A stretch of DNA of 64,000 nucleotides from NCBI RefSeq assembly GCF_000069785.1, contig NC_010530.1, forward strand, positions 1,420,001 to 1,484,000. The letters run 5' to 3'. The stretch is from Cupriavidus taiwanensis LMG 19424. Lineage in GTDB: Bacteria; Pseudomonadota; Gammaproteobacteria; Burkholderiales; Burkholderiaceae. A model generated the notes under the pieces. The model was not told where the DNA came from, made no database searches, and worked only from the letters and a program-made list of their open reading frames with translations. Below are positions 7,772-16,618 of this stretch, piece after piece; within the stretch, counting starts at the first letter, position 1, and every line of letters starts with the position of its first letter. Position numbers and translations under genes: made by a program.

Positions 7772-9442
7772 TTGGATACCAGGGATCACCACACCGCCAG
7801 CGCGTCGGCGGAGTTCGACTACATCGTCATCGGCGCGGGGTCGGCGGGATGCGCCGTGGCCGCACGCCTGGCCGAGGACACCGGCGCTACCGTGGCGCTG
7901 CTCGAAGCCGGCCCGCATGACCATCACTACGCGGTCTGGGCACCGGTAGGCATCGCCGCCGTGGTGCCCAAGGCCGGGCCGCGCAACTACGCCTACTACA
8001 CCGAGCCGCAGGCCGGGTTGAACGGCCGCCGCTCTTACCAGCCGCGCGGGCGCGGCCTGGGCGGCAGCTCCTCGATCAACGGCATGGTGTACATCCGCGG
8101 CCACCGGCGCGACTATGACGACTGGGCCGCGCTGGGTTGCCGCGGCTGGGGCTTTGACGACGTGCTGCCCTACTTTCGCCGCAGCGAGCGCAACCCACGC
8201 CTCGGCGCCAGGCAGGACCCGCTGCATGGCCACGACGGTCCGCTGCACGTCAGCGACCTGCGCTCGCCCAATCCGTTCGCGCAGCGCTTCGTCGAGGCCG
8301 CGATGCAGGCCGGGCTGCCGCGCAACGATGACTTCAACGGCCCCACCCAGGAAGGCGCGGGCCTGTACCAGGTGACACAACGCAACGGCGAACGCTGGAA
8401 CGCGGCGCGTGCCTACCTGCACAGCGGCAACGCGGCCGACGCCGCGCTGAACGGCGGCCGCCGCGGGCTGGCGGTGATGACGGATACGCATGCGCTGCGC
8501 ATCCTGTTCGAGGGCAAGCGCGCGGCCGGCGTTGAGGTGGTCCGTGGCGGTACGGTGCAGGTGTTGCGCGCCCGGCGCGAAATCGTGGTCAGCGCCGGTG
8601 CCTTCAACTCGCCGCAATTGCTGCTTGCCTCCGGCATCGGCCCGGCCGCGCACCTGCGCGAGGTCGGCGTCGGCGTGGTCCACGAACTGCCGGGCGTGGG
8701 CGAGAACCTGCAGGACCACCTCGACATCATCGTCAACAAGCAGCTGCAGACCACCGAGCTGTTCGGCAAGACCGGCCGCGGCATGCTGCGGCTGGCGCGC
8801 GAAGTGTTGCGCTACCGGCGCACGCGCACCGGCATGGTGACATCGAATATCGCCGAAGCCGGCGCCTTTCTGCGCACCCGCCCCGAGCTGGACATTCCCG
8901 ACGTGCAGCTGCACTTCGCGGTGGCGCTGCTCGGCAACCGCAACCTGGGCAATCTCGGCCACGGCTACTCCTGCCATGCCTGCGTGCTGCGCCCGAAGAG
9001 CCGCGGACACGTGCGCCTGCGCAGCGCCGACACGCGCGAGGCGCCGCTGATCGATCCGCGCTTTCTGTCGGCCGAGGAAGACATGGCCGGCATGGTCGAG
9101 GGAGTGCGGGCGATCCGCCGCATCTTTGCCCAGCCGGCGCTGGCCCGCCATGGCGGGCGCGAGGTCCTGACCGACGCCTTCGGCCCCGACAGCAGCAACG
9201 AGGCCGCGATCCAGGACTTTGTGCGCAACCATGCCGATACCGTCTACCACCCGGTCGGCACCTGCAAGATGGGCGTCGACGACATGGCCGTGGTCGACCC
9301 GGAACTGCGCGTGCGCGGCATGCAGGGCCTGCGCGTCGCCGACGCCTCCATCATGCCGACCCTGGTCGGCGGCAACACCAATGCGCCGGCCATCATGATC
9401 GGCGAAAAGGCCGCGGATCTGATCAAGGCCGCGCTCCGCTGA
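7772..9442 (+). CDS. GMC-family flavin alcohol dehydrogenase (choline dehydrogenase-like)
   Basis: 556 residues from TTG at 7772, which has CAGGAGA at good distance; the in-frame ATG at 7685 lies inside the predicted promoter. FAD binding is shown by YIVIGAGSAGCAVAARL. GMC signatures are RGLGGSSSINGMVYIRG near residue 90, AGAFNSPQLLLASGIGP in the middle, and YHPVGTCKMG plus GGNTNAPAIMIGEKAA at the end. Enzymes of this type oxidise an alcohol to an aldehyde and pass electrons to a quinone or oxygen. The downstream aldehyde dehydrogenase would take the aldehyde to the acid. The substrate is unknown; no betaine genes are near, so choline is not assumed. Confidence 0.92.
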   Translation: MDTRDHHTASASAEFDYIVIGAGSAGCAVAARLAEDTGATVALLEAGPHDHHYAVWAPVGIAAVVPKAGPRNYAYYTEPQAGLNGRRSYQPRGRGLGGSSSINGMVYIRGHRRDYDDWAALGCRGWGFDDVLPYFRRSERNPRLGARQDPLHGHDGPLHVSDLRSPNPFAQRFVEAAMQAGLPRNDDFNGPTQEGAGLYQVTQRNGERWNAARAYLHSGNAADAALNGGRRGLAVMTDTHALRILFEGKRAAGVEVVRGGTVQVLRARREIVVSAGAFNSPQLLLASGIGPAAHLREVGVGVVHELPGVGENLQDHLDIIVNKQLQTTELFGKTGRGMLRLAREVLRYRRTRTGMVTSNIAEAGAFLRTRPELDIPDVQLHFAVALLGNRNLGNLGHGYSCHACVLRPKSRGHVRLRSADTREAPLIDPRFLSAEEDMAGMVEGVRAIRRIFAQPALARHGGREVLTDAFGPDSSNEAAIQDFVRNHADTVYHPVGTCKMGVDDMAVVDPELRVRGMQGLRVADASIMPTLVGGNTNAPAIMIGEKAADLIKAALR

Positions 9443-9480
9443 CACCCTGCATTGGCAAGATCACACCAAAGGAGACAACC

Positions 9481-10392
9481 ATGCAAGCCACCGCACCCGC
9501 CAGCATCAGCCCGCAAATCTACCGGGAGCTGGAGCAGGAACCCTTTCCCTTCACCGTGCGCCGCTGCACGCCGACCATCGGCGCCGAAGTCGAGGGCATC
9601 GATTTCCGCGAGGCGTTCGACCACGACACCTATCTCTCGCTGCGCCGCGCGCTGCTGAAGTACAAGGTCCTGTTTTTCCGCAAGCAGGCCATCACGCCGG
9701 CGCAGCACGTCGCCGTGGCGCGGCGCTTCGGCGAGCTGGAAGTCCACCCCATGTTCACCAACCATCCGGAGCACCCGGAACTGGTCGTGTTCGGACGCAA
9801 TGACAAGACCCGCGGCCGTGAGAACCTGTACCACTCCGATGTGTCCTGGCGCGAGATCCCGTCGATGGGTTCGATGCTGCGCTGCCTGGAATGCCCGGAG
9901 GTGGGCGGCGACACCATCTGGATCAACATGGCCGCGGCCTACGAGAACCTGCCGCAGGAGATGAAAGACCGCATCGCCAGCCTGAAGGCCGTGCACGACG
10001 CCATGCCGGCGTTCGGCGCCGCCCTGAGCGAAGAGAAGTACGCTGAGATGCGCGCCAAGTATCCGCCCATGGTGCATCCGGTGGTACGCACCCATCCCGA
10101 AACCGGCGAGAAGATCCTGTTCGTCAACGAGGCTTTCACCACGCACTTCGCCAACTTCGCCAAGGAACAGCCGTATCGCTTCGGCTCCGACTTCCGGCCG
10201 GCGGAACTGGACCTGATGCAGTACCTGTACCGCCAGGCCGCCGCCCCCGAGTACCAGGTGCGGCTGCGCTGGCAGCCCGACACGATCGCACTGTGGGACA
10301 ACCGCTCCACCCAGCATTACGCCGTGCAGGACTACTTCCCCGCGGTGCGCCACATGAACCGCGCCACCATCATCGGCGACCGTCCGTTCTGA
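9481..10392 (+). CDS. TauD/TfdA-family Fe(II)/2-oxoglutarate dioxygenase
   Basis: 303 residues with an AAAGGAGACAACC ribosome site. The iron ligands are visible as His118 and Asp120 in LYHSDVSW and distal His279 in STQHYAV; Arg294 in HMNRATI fits the 2-oxoglutarate anchor. Family members hydroxylate taurine, chlorophenoxyacetates, alkyl sulfates or similar compounds, often releasing an aldehyde. The position between an alcohol oxidase and an aldehyde dehydrogenase suggests it opens or trims a substrate that then enters oxidation. The exact substrate cannot be read from sequence. Confidence 0.93.
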   Translation: MQATAPASISPQIYRELEQEPFPFTVRRCTPTIGAEVEGIDFREAFDHDTYLSLRRALLKYKVLFFRKQAITPAQHVAVARRFGELEVHPMFTNHPEHPELVVFGRNDKTRGRENLYHSDVSWREIPSMGSMLRCLECPEVGGDTIWINMAAAYENLPQEMKDRIASLKAVHDAMPAFGAALSEEKYAEMRAKYPPMVHPVVRTHPETGEKILFVNEAFTTHFANFAKEQPYRFGSDFRPAELDLMQYLYRQAAAPEYQVRLRWQPDTIALWDNRSTQHYAVQDYFPAVRHMNRATIIGDRPF

Positions 10393-10421
10393 CCGCACGA
10401 CAATCCATCGAGGCAACCGGC

Positions 10422-11843
10422 ATGCATATCGTCGACAGGTTCTATATCCACGGCAAATGGGTGCAGCCCGTGGAGGGCGCCACCCAGGCCGACATCATCG
10501 ACCCGGCTACCGAAGGGGTGGCGGGCAGGCTCGCCATGGGCGCCGCCGCGGACGTGGACCGCGCCGTGTCCGCGGCACGCGAGGCCTTCCCGGCGTGGTC
10601 GGTGTCCACCCGCGAAACCCGGATCGCGCTGCTCGAGCGCATCATCGCCGCCTACCAGGCGCGCGTGGCCGACCTGGCACAGGCGGTGCGCCAGGAAATC
10701 GGCGCGCCGATCACGCTGGCCACCAACCTCCAGGCCGCCATCGGCCTGGCGCAGCTGCAGGCCACGCTGCAGGCCCTGCGCGACTTCGCCTTCGAAAGCC
10801 CGCGCGGCAAGAGCCAGGTGCTGCGCGAGGCCATCGGCGTGGCCGCGCTGATCACGCCGTGGAACTGGCCGCTGAACCAGATCGCGGCCAAGGTCGCGCC
10901 GGCGCTCGCGGCAGGCTGCACCGTGGTGCTCAAGCCGTCGGAGATCGCGCCGCTGGACGCGCAGATCTTTGCGGAGATCATGGATGCCGCCGGCACGCCG
11001 CCGGGCGTGTTCAACATGATCTTTGGCGAGGGCCGCGTGGTCGGCAGCGCCCTGTCGTCGCATCGCGATGTCGACATGGTGTCGATCACCGGCTCGACCC
11101 GCGCCGGCGTGGAAGTGGCCATCAGCGCCGCCCCGACGGTCAAGCGCGTGGCGCAGGAACTGGGCGGCAAGTCGCCGCTGATCGTGCTGGACGACGCCGA
11201 CCTGCAGGCCGTCGTGACCAGCGGGGTGGCGCAGTGCATGGTCAATTCCGGCCAGACCTGCGTGGCGCCCACGCGCGTGCTGGTGCCGCGCGCCCGCTAC
11301 GAGGAAGCGGTGCAGGTTGCCGCCGCGGCGGCCAATGCGGTGAAGGTGGGCGATCCGTCGGACCCCGAAACCAGGATGGGCCCGATTTCCAACCGCGGCC
11401 AGTATGACAAGGTGCAGCGCCTGATCGGCGTCGGCATCGAGGAAGGCGCGCGCCTGGCCGCCGGCGGCGCTGGCCGCCCTGACGGCCTGGCGCGCGGCTT
11501 CTATGCCCGCCCCACCGTTTTTGCCGATGTGCGCAACGACATGACCATCGCCCGCGAGGAGATCTTCGGTCCGGTGCTGTGCCTGTTGCCGTATGACAGC
11601 GAAGACGATGCCGTGGCGATCGCCAACGACACCGACTTCGGCCTGGCCGCCTATATCGCATCGTCGGATCCGGCGCGTGCGCGCAGGCTGGCTGCGCGGC
11701 TGCGCGCCGGCAACGTGCGCATCAACGGCGCGATGATGGATATCACCGCGCCGTTCGGCGGCTACAAGACATCCGGCAACGGCCGCGAGTACGGCCCCGA
11801 AGGCATCGCCGAGTTCCTTGAAACCAAGACCGTGACAGGCTGA
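10422..11843 (+). CDS. Aldehyde dehydrogenase, NAD(P)-dependent
   Basis: 473 residues from the ATG at 10422, 29 bp after the dioxygenase. Catalytic Glu246 (QELGGKSP) and nucleophile Cys280 (NSGQTCVAP) are in place, and the cofactor region PWNWPLNQIAAKVAPALAAG is typical. The C-terminal FGGYKTSGNGREYGPEG is also standard for the superfamily. As the third gene of the GntR-controlled operon it should oxidise the aldehyde made by the GMC enzyme or the dioxygenase. It is followed by a strong terminator-like hairpin at 11865-11901, which closes the operon. Confidence 0.93.
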   Translation: MHIVDRFYIHGKWVQPVEGATQADIIDPATEGVAGRLAMGAAADVDRAVSAAREAFPAWSVSTRETRIALLERIIAAYQARVADLAQAVRQEIGAPITLATNLQAAIGLAQLQATLQALRDFAFESPRGKSQVLREAIGVAALITPWNWPLNQIAAKVAPALAAGCTVVLKPSEIAPLDAQIFAEIMDAAGTPPGVFNMIFGEGRVVGSALSSHRDVDMVSITGSTRAGVEVAISAAPTVKRVAQELGGKSPLIVLDDADLQAVVTSGVAQCMVNSGQTCVAPTRVLVPRARYEEAVQVAAAAANAVKVGDPSDPETRMGPISNRGQYDKVQRLIGVGIEEGARLAAGGAGRPDGLARGFYARPTVFADVRNDMTIAREEIFGPVLCLLPYDSEDDAVAIANDTDFGLAAYIASSDPARARRLAARLRAGNVRINGAMMDITAPFGGYKTSGNGREYGPEGIAEFLETKTVTG

Positions 11844-11864
11844 GGCGGCTCCGGCCCGGCCACG

Positions 11865-11901
11865 CACCGCCCGGCTGCCAGCCCCTGGCGGCCGGGCGGT
11901 G
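11865..11901 (+). terminator. Intrinsic terminator-like hairpin after the GMC-TauD-ALDH operon
   Basis: Perfect 11-bp arms CACCGCCCGGC and GCCGGGCGGTG, with a nested GCCAG/CTGGC stem, followed by TCCTTTG. The T tract is short, but the stem is very strong. Confidence 0.65.
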
Positions 11902-12034
11902 TCCTTTGCACGGCGCATGCGGCGGCACTGCCCGCACTTGTCTGACACGGGCAGGCGGCGGCGTCCGACAGCCAACGCCTGCAGGCACGCTATCTTCGAG
12001 GGTAGCGCCAGGCCTTTTGCCGAAGCGCCCGGCT

Positions 12035-13243
12035 ATGTCGACCGTTCCCGATCCCACCGCCCCGGGGCTGCCTCCAGCGCAGCCCGTCCCGCAACTCGCA
12101 GACGATGGCCGCCCCGCGGGCGCCAGCGCCGAGCCGTCCGCGCCCGCGCTGCTGACCGATGCCGCCGTCGCCGGCGCGCTGCATCGCGCCAGCACCGCGC
12201 TGATGGTGCTGGCGGTGCTGTTCTCGCTGTACGCCATGCACGTGGCGCGCGATTTCCTGGTGCCGGTGGTGATCGCGGTGGTGATGGCCTATCTGCTCGA
12301 CCCGCTGGTGTGCGCGCTGCAGCGGCTGGGGCTGGCGCGCTCGCTGGCCAGCACCATCGTGCTGCTGGCGCTGCTGAGCGCCCTGCTCAGCGGCGCCTAC
12401 CTGCTGCAGGGCCAGGTCGAATCGATGGTGAACAGCCTGCCGGAAATGGCCAGCAAACTGTCGCGTTCGCTGGGCGCGCTGCTCAGCGGCGACGACTCGA
12501 TGTGGCAGAAGATACGCCGCGCCGCCACGGTGCTCAGCGGCACCGGCCAGCCGCCGCCGGCGCGCGGCACCCAGGTGGTGGTGGAGCAGTCGTCGGGCCA
12601 CATCAACAACATGCTGCTGGCCGGCTCGGTCAGCGTTTTCACCATGGCCGCGCAGGCGGTGGTGGTGGTGTTCCTGCTGTATTTCCTGATGCTGGCGGGC
12701 GACACCTTCAAGCGCAAGTTCATCAAGATGGTCGGCACCACCATCTCGGAGAAGAAGATCAGCGTGCACATGCTGGACGAGGTCAACCTCTCCATCCGCC
12801 GCTATATGGGAATGCTGGTGGTGACCAACGCCGGCCTCGGCGTCTGCACCTGGGTGCTGCTGAAATGGCTTGGCGTCGACAACGCCGGCAGCTGGTCGAT
12901 CGCGGCGGCGGCGCTGCACCTGGTGCCATATTTCGGCGCCCTGGCCATCGCGCTATGCCTGGGCATGGTGACATTCATGCAATTCGGCACGCTTGGCATG
13001 GCCGCCGCGGCCGCCGGCGGTTCGCTGCTGATCGCCACCCTGATCGGGTCCGTCATCACCACGTGGATGACCGGCCGCATGGCGCGGATGAATGCCGTGG
13101 CGGTGTTCGTCGCGCTGCTGTTGTTCACCTGGCTATGGGGCGTCTGGGGCATGTTGCTCGCGATTCCCCTGATCACCATCGCCAAGGTGGTTGCAGATCA
13201 CATCGAAGGCATGGAAGTGGTGGCCGAGTTCCTTGGCGAGTAG
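12035..13243 (+). CDS. AI-2E/PerM-family integral membrane permease
   Basis: 402 residues from the ATG at 12035. After a Pro/Ala-rich N-terminal stretch of about 55 residues come the hydrophobic segments typical of the family: YAMHVARDFLVPVVIAVVMA, a central soluble region with QGQVESMVNSLPEM, and late helices including LFTWLWGVWGMLLAIPL. The family contains the E. coli TqsA autoinducer-2 exporter and PerM; some members act as Na+/H+ antiporters. Its substrate here is unknown. It appears to be a single-gene unit between the ALDH terminator and a small Cys-rich protein gene. Confidence 0.88.
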   Translation: MSTVPDPTAPGLPPAQPVPQLADDGRPAGASAEPSAPALLTDAAVAGALHRASTALMVLAVLFSLYAMHVARDFLVPVVIAVVMAYLLDPLVCALQRLGLARSLASTIVLLALLSALLSGAYLLQGQVESMVNSLPEMASKLSRSLGALLSGDDSMWQKIRRAATVLSGTGQPPPARGTQVVVEQSSGHINNMLLAGSVSVFTMAAQAVVVVFLLYFLMLAGDTFKRKFIKMVGTTISEKKISVHMLDEVNLSIRRYMGMLVVTNAGLGVCTWVLLKWLGVDNAGSWSIAAAALHLVPYFGALAIALCLGMVTFMQFGTLGMAAAAAGGSLLIATLIGSVITTWMTGRMARMNAVAVFVALLLFTWLWGVWGMLLAIPLITIAKVVADHIEGMEVVAEFLGE

Positions 13244-13350
13244 CGTGCGTTCGCGCACCTGTCGCCGCGGACCTGCGCCGCTATACTGAAACAGCGAATG
13301 CTGCACCACAGCAATATCGGGCGCAGCGGTTCGCGCGGAGGAAAACCACC

Positions 13351-13566
13351 ATGTCTCTATGCGACCTGTGCGAGTCGCAACTGGACCGCCCCGGCCACGT
13401 GCCGCCACATCCGCGACTCGCGATATCGGCGACGCTGCGCACCGCCAGCGGCCAGAATGCGTTCGTGTACCGCTGTGGCCACTGCGGCGAGACCCTGCTG
13501 CTGGCGTCCGACGACGGCGACGCGGCCGACCGCTGGACGCGCCTGGACGCTGAAGGCTGGCGCTGA
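13351..13566 (+). CDS. Small two-CxxC zinc-ribbon-like protein
   Basis: 71 residues from the ATG at 13351, with GGAGGAAAACC upstream. CDLCES at residues 4-9 and CGHCGE near residue 43 form two CxxC knuckles about 38 residues apart, the spacing expected of a small zinc ribbon. No family name is recognised with certainty. The protein could bind nucleic acid or serve as a metal-binding adaptor. The gene is soon followed, on the same strand, by another small Cys-containing protein. Confidence 0.7.
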   Translation: MSLCDLCESQLDRPGHVPPHPRLAISATLRTASGQNAFVYRCGHCGETLLLASDDGDAADRWTRLDAEGWR

Positions 13567-13646
13567 CCCCGGCGCTACAGCGCTGCTGATGCCGCCTTGA
13601 CCCTGCGCAAGACCGAATACCGGGGGCGTCCACATAATGGCCCATC

Positions 13647-13859
13647 ATGGCCAAGAAATTTCCCCTCTACCCCAGCCATCCCGAGCGCATTTGCTGGGGC
13701 TGCGACAAGTACTGTCCCGTCGATGCCATGCGCTGCGGCAACGGCTCCAGCCGCACCCAGCATCCCGTCGAACTGCTTGGCGACGACTGGCTCGAGTGCG
13801 GCGACTGGGGCATCGAGGCGCCGCCCGCCAGGACGCCTTCCGGGACCACCCCCAGATAG
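13647..13859 (+). CDS. DUF3079 family protein
   Basis: 70 residues starting MAKKFPLYPSHPERICWGCD. The CWGCDKYCP cluster, CGNGSSRTQHP and LLGDDWLECGDWG are the conserved DUF3079 core. The family is common in Burkholderiales and Pseudomonadales and has no known function; the four or five Cys residues suggest metal binding. It lies 80 bp after the other small Cys-rich gene and 71 bp before gabD, so these could be one transcript. Confidence 0.85.
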   Translation: MAKKFPLYPSHPERICWGCDKYCPVDAMRCGNGSSRTQHPVELLGDDWLECGDWGIEAPPARTPSGTTPR

Positions 13860-13930
13860 CAGGATTACAATCGTTGTCTCCGCCTTGACGACAAGACCCG
13901 GCGCCAATGCCGGCATACACCGAGACAACC

Positions 13931-15379
13931 ATGCTGAACCTCCAGGATTCCTCGCTGCTGCGGCAGCAGTGCTTGATCGACGGCCGCTGGATCGATGGCG
14001 AGCGCAACATCGACGTGACCAACCCCGCCACCGGCGAGCGCGTCGGCCAGGTGCCGCAACTGGGTGCCGCGGAAACCCGCCAGGCCATCGAGGCCGCCAA
14101 CCGCGCCCTGCCGGCGTGGCGCGCGCGCACCGCCAAGGACCGCTCGGCGCTGCTGCGCAAATGGTTCGAACTGATCCTGGCGAACCAGGAAGACCTGGCC
14201 CGCATCATGACGGCGGAGCAAGGCAAGCCGATCACCGAGGCGCGCGGCGAGATCGCCTACGCGGCCTCGTTCATCGAGTGGTTTGCCGAGGAAGGCAAGC
14301 GGGTCTATGGCGATACCATTCCCGCCCCGGTCAGCAACCAGCGCATCGTCGTGACCAAGGAACCGGTCGGGGTCTGCGCCGCGATCACGCCGTGGAATTT
14401 CCCCGCCGCCATGATCACGCGCAAGGCTGGCCCGGCGCTGGCGGTAGGCTGCACCATGGTGCTCAAACCCGCCTCGCAGACGCCACTGACGGCGCTGGCG
14501 CTGGTGGCCCTGGCCGAGCGCGCCGGTATTCCGGCCGGCGTGCTGTCGGTGGTGACCGGGTCGGCCAGCGCGATCGGCGGCGAGATGAGCAGCAATCCGC
14601 TGGTACGCAAGCTGACCTTCACCGGCTCGACCGAAGTCGGGCGCGTGCTGATGGCGCAGACCGCCGCCACCATCAAGAAGGTGTCGATGGAACTGGGCGG
14701 CAATGCGCCCTTTATCGTGTTCGACGATGCCGACCTCGACGCCGCCGTGGAAGGCGCGATCGTCTCAAAGTACCGCAACGCCGGGCAGACCTGCGTCTGC
14801 GCCAACCGCATCTACGTGCAGTCCGGCGTGTATGAGGCGTTTGCGCAGAAGCTGGTGGCCGCGGTGGCGGCGCTGAAGGTGGGTAACGGCATGGAGGACG
14901 GCGTGCGCATCGGCCCGCTGATCGACGACAAGGCCGTGGCCAAGGTGGAGGAGCATATCGCCGATGCCCTCGGCAAGGGTGCCCGCCTGCTGCAGGGCGG
15001 CCAGCGCCACGCGCTCGGCCATTCCTTCTTCCAGCCGACCGTGCTGGCGGATGTCGCGCCCGGCATGCTGGTCGCGCGCGAGGAAACCTTCGGCCCGCTG
15101 GCGCCACTGTTCCGCTTCGATACCGAGGACGACGTGGTCGCCATGGCCAACGACACCGAGTTCGGCCTGGCCAGCTACTTCTATGCGCGCGACCTGGGCC
15201 GGGTCTGGCGCGTATCGGAACGGCTGGAGTACGGCATGGTCGGCGTCAACACGGGCCTGATCTCGAACGAGGTGGCGCCCTTCGGCGGCGTCAAGCAATC
15301 GGGCGTGGGCCGCGAGGGCTCGCATTACGGCATCGACGACTACCTGGTCATCAAGTACACCTGCATGGCCGGCATCTGA
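13931..15379 (+). CDS. gabD: Succinate-semialdehyde dehydrogenase, NAD(P)-dependent
   Basis: 482 residues from the ATG at 13931. Catalytic Glu254 (SMELGGNAP) and Cys288 (NAGQTCVCANR) fall at the same numbers as in E. coli GabD, and the C-x-C after the nucleophile is the SSADH-type pair linked to redox control. The end FGGVKQSGVGREGSHYGIDD is also GabD-like. It oxidises succinate semialdehyde to succinate, the last step of GABA degradation. No GABA transaminase gene is adjacent, so a broader semialdehyde role (for example glutarate semialdehyde) is possible. It is convergent with the next gene, with an 11-bp gap. Confidence 0.88.
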   Translation: MLNLQDSSLLRQQCLIDGRWIDGERNIDVTNPATGERVGQVPQLGAAETRQAIEAANRALPAWRARTAKDRSALLRKWFELILANQEDLARIMTAEQGKPITEARGEIAYAASFIEWFAEEGKRVYGDTIPAPVSNQRIVVTKEPVGVCAAITPWNFPAAMITRKAGPALAVGCTMVLKPASQTPLTALALVALAERAGIPAGVLSVVTGSASAIGGEMSSNPLVRKLTFTGSTEVGRVLMAQTAATIKKVSMELGGNAPFIVFDDADLDAAVEGAIVSKYRNAGQTCVCANRIYVQSGVYEAFAQKLVAAVAALKVGNGMEDGVRIGPLIDDKAVAKVEEHIADALGKGARLLQGGQRHALGHSFFQPTVLADVAPGMLVAREETFGPLAPLFRFDTEDDVVAMANDTEFGLASYFYARDLGRVWRVSERLEYGMVGVNTGLISNEVAPFGGVKQSGVGREGSHYGIDDYLVIKYTCMAGI

Positions 15380-15390
15380 CCTGGCTTGCC

Positions 15391-16260
15391 TCAGTCCGCC
15401 GTAGTGGCCGCGTGCCGGGGGACGGGACGCGGGTCGGGCCAGGACGGGGCCAGCCGGCAACTGTCCCGAAAGCGCGCGATCTGGTCGTGCACCTGCCGCA
15501 TCTGTTCGATCTGGTAGCTCGCCCGCTCGCGGCTGTAGCGCGTGCCGAACTCATACAGTGCCCCGTCGGCGGCACGCGACAGCCCTTCAAGCGCTTGCGC
15601 CAGCGCGCGTCCCTCGACGCTGCGGTGCCGCCGCAGGCGCCAGGACAGCGCCTCGCAGCCCTGCTCCAGCAGGGTCTGCTGCAGGTAGCCGAGCCGCTCG
15701 GCAAGGCCGCGGGCGTCATGCAGCACCGACAGCCAGGCGCATACGACAGCCAGCCGCTGGTGCATCTCGCCGCCGGACAGCAACTCACACGCGCAGGCGC
15801 TCCACGCCTGCGCCTCGGGCACGTGGTCTGGTCCGCTGCATTCGCGCGCATAGACCGCCAGCGGCAGCACCGACACCGCCAGTCCGGGCGGCAGCACGCT
15901 GGTGAAGCGGCAGGCGATGGCCTGCTGCAAGGTGCGGTCGAGGGCGCAGCACGCCCGCGTGTCGGCGTCGACATAGAAGTCGAGCGCCGGCTGCCGGCCG
16001 TCGCCCACGGAAACCACCGCCCGCACCGGCGGATGCCCCGCCATGGCCAGCGTTTCCAGGCCGGCTTCGATGCAACGCTGCTCGGCGGCCTCGGCGCCGA
16101 GAGCCTGGACGATGTCCTGCATCTGCAGCGTGCCGGCGATTTCGGTGCGGTCGACCTCGGTCAGCCACCCGCCGCGGTGATCCGCGGCCATGGTTATCCG
16201 CTTCAGATCGATATGCGTCGTCGCATTGCCCGTCATATATCCTCCGATTTCAGAAGTCAT
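15391..16260 (-). CDS. Protein of unknown function in an FNR-FlhD operon
   Basis: 289 residues from the ATG at 16260; a second ATG at 16236 would also work. I do not recognise a family. It is rich in cysteine (ten or more, scattered, none in CxxC form), largely predicted helical in the second half, with no signal peptide or membrane segment. It starts 3 bp after the FlhD-like gene's stop, so the two are surely co-transcribed and probably coupled. FlhD normally needs FlhC, whose gene would sit here; this protein shows no FlhC sequence or its zinc cysteine pattern. Whether it replaces FlhC as partner is an open inference. Confidence 0.75.
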   Translation of the reverse strand: MTSEIGGYMTGNATTHIDLKRITMAADHRGGWLTEVDRTEIAGTLQMQDIVQALGAEAAEQRCIEAGLETLAMAGHPPVRAVVSVGDGRQPALDFYVDADTRACCALDRTLQQAIACRFTSVLPPGLAVSVLPLAVYARECSGPDHVPEAQAWSACACELLSGGEMHQRLAVVCAWLSVLHDARGLAERLGYLQQTLLEQGCEALSWRLRRHRSVEGRALAQALEGLSRAADGALYEFGTRYSRERASYQIEQMRQVHDQIARFRDSCRLAPSWPDPRPVPRHAATTAD

Positions 16261-16263
16261 GTC

Positions 16264-16617
16264 TCAATCCCGCCGCGATGCCATCACGATGGCGGCATGC
16301 ATGCCTTGCAAGGCGCGCGGCGGTCCGGCCCCGGTCAGCGAGGCCACCAGCAGGCTGTCGTCCAGCCGGAAGCGGTACAGCACCAGGCTGGAACGTGCCA
16401 GCGCGACGACCTGCGGCGGCGTCAGCGAGGCCAGCAGGCGGCCCACCTCGCGGCCGAGGCCGAGCCGGAACAGCGCCTCGGCCTCGTTTTCGCGCATCAG
16501 CCGCTGTACCAGCAGCAGGTAGGACAGGTTCAGCGCCTCGATCTGCCGAAGGCTGTCCGGGTCCGCCTCCTGGTGCGTGTCCGGGGCACCTGCTCCGGCT
16601 GGGGTGGGCTGTTCCAT
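16264..16617 (-). CDS. flhD: FlhD-family transcriptional regulator (no adjacent FlhC)
   Basis: 117 residues. The core EALNLSYLLLVQRLMREN, FRLGLGREVGRLLASLTP and LYRFRLDD corresponds closely to E. coli FlhD (NLSYLLLAQRLI, FRLGINEEM, CHFRFD). The Cys that precedes HFRFD in E. coli and can form an intersubunit disulfide is Tyr here. The N-terminal 22 residues are an extra Pro/Ala-rich tail. FlhD forms a ring complex with FlhC to activate flagellar promoters, but no flhC follows. The gene sits 1 bp after the FNR gene's stop, so its expression follows FNR. Confidence 0.85.
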   Translation of the reverse strand: MEQPTPAGAGAPDTHQEADPDSLRQIEALNLSYLLLVQRLMRENEAEALFRLGLGREVGRLLASLTPPQVVALARSSLVLYRFRLDDSLLVASLTGAGPPRALQGMHAAIVMASRRD

Positions 16618-16618
16618 C

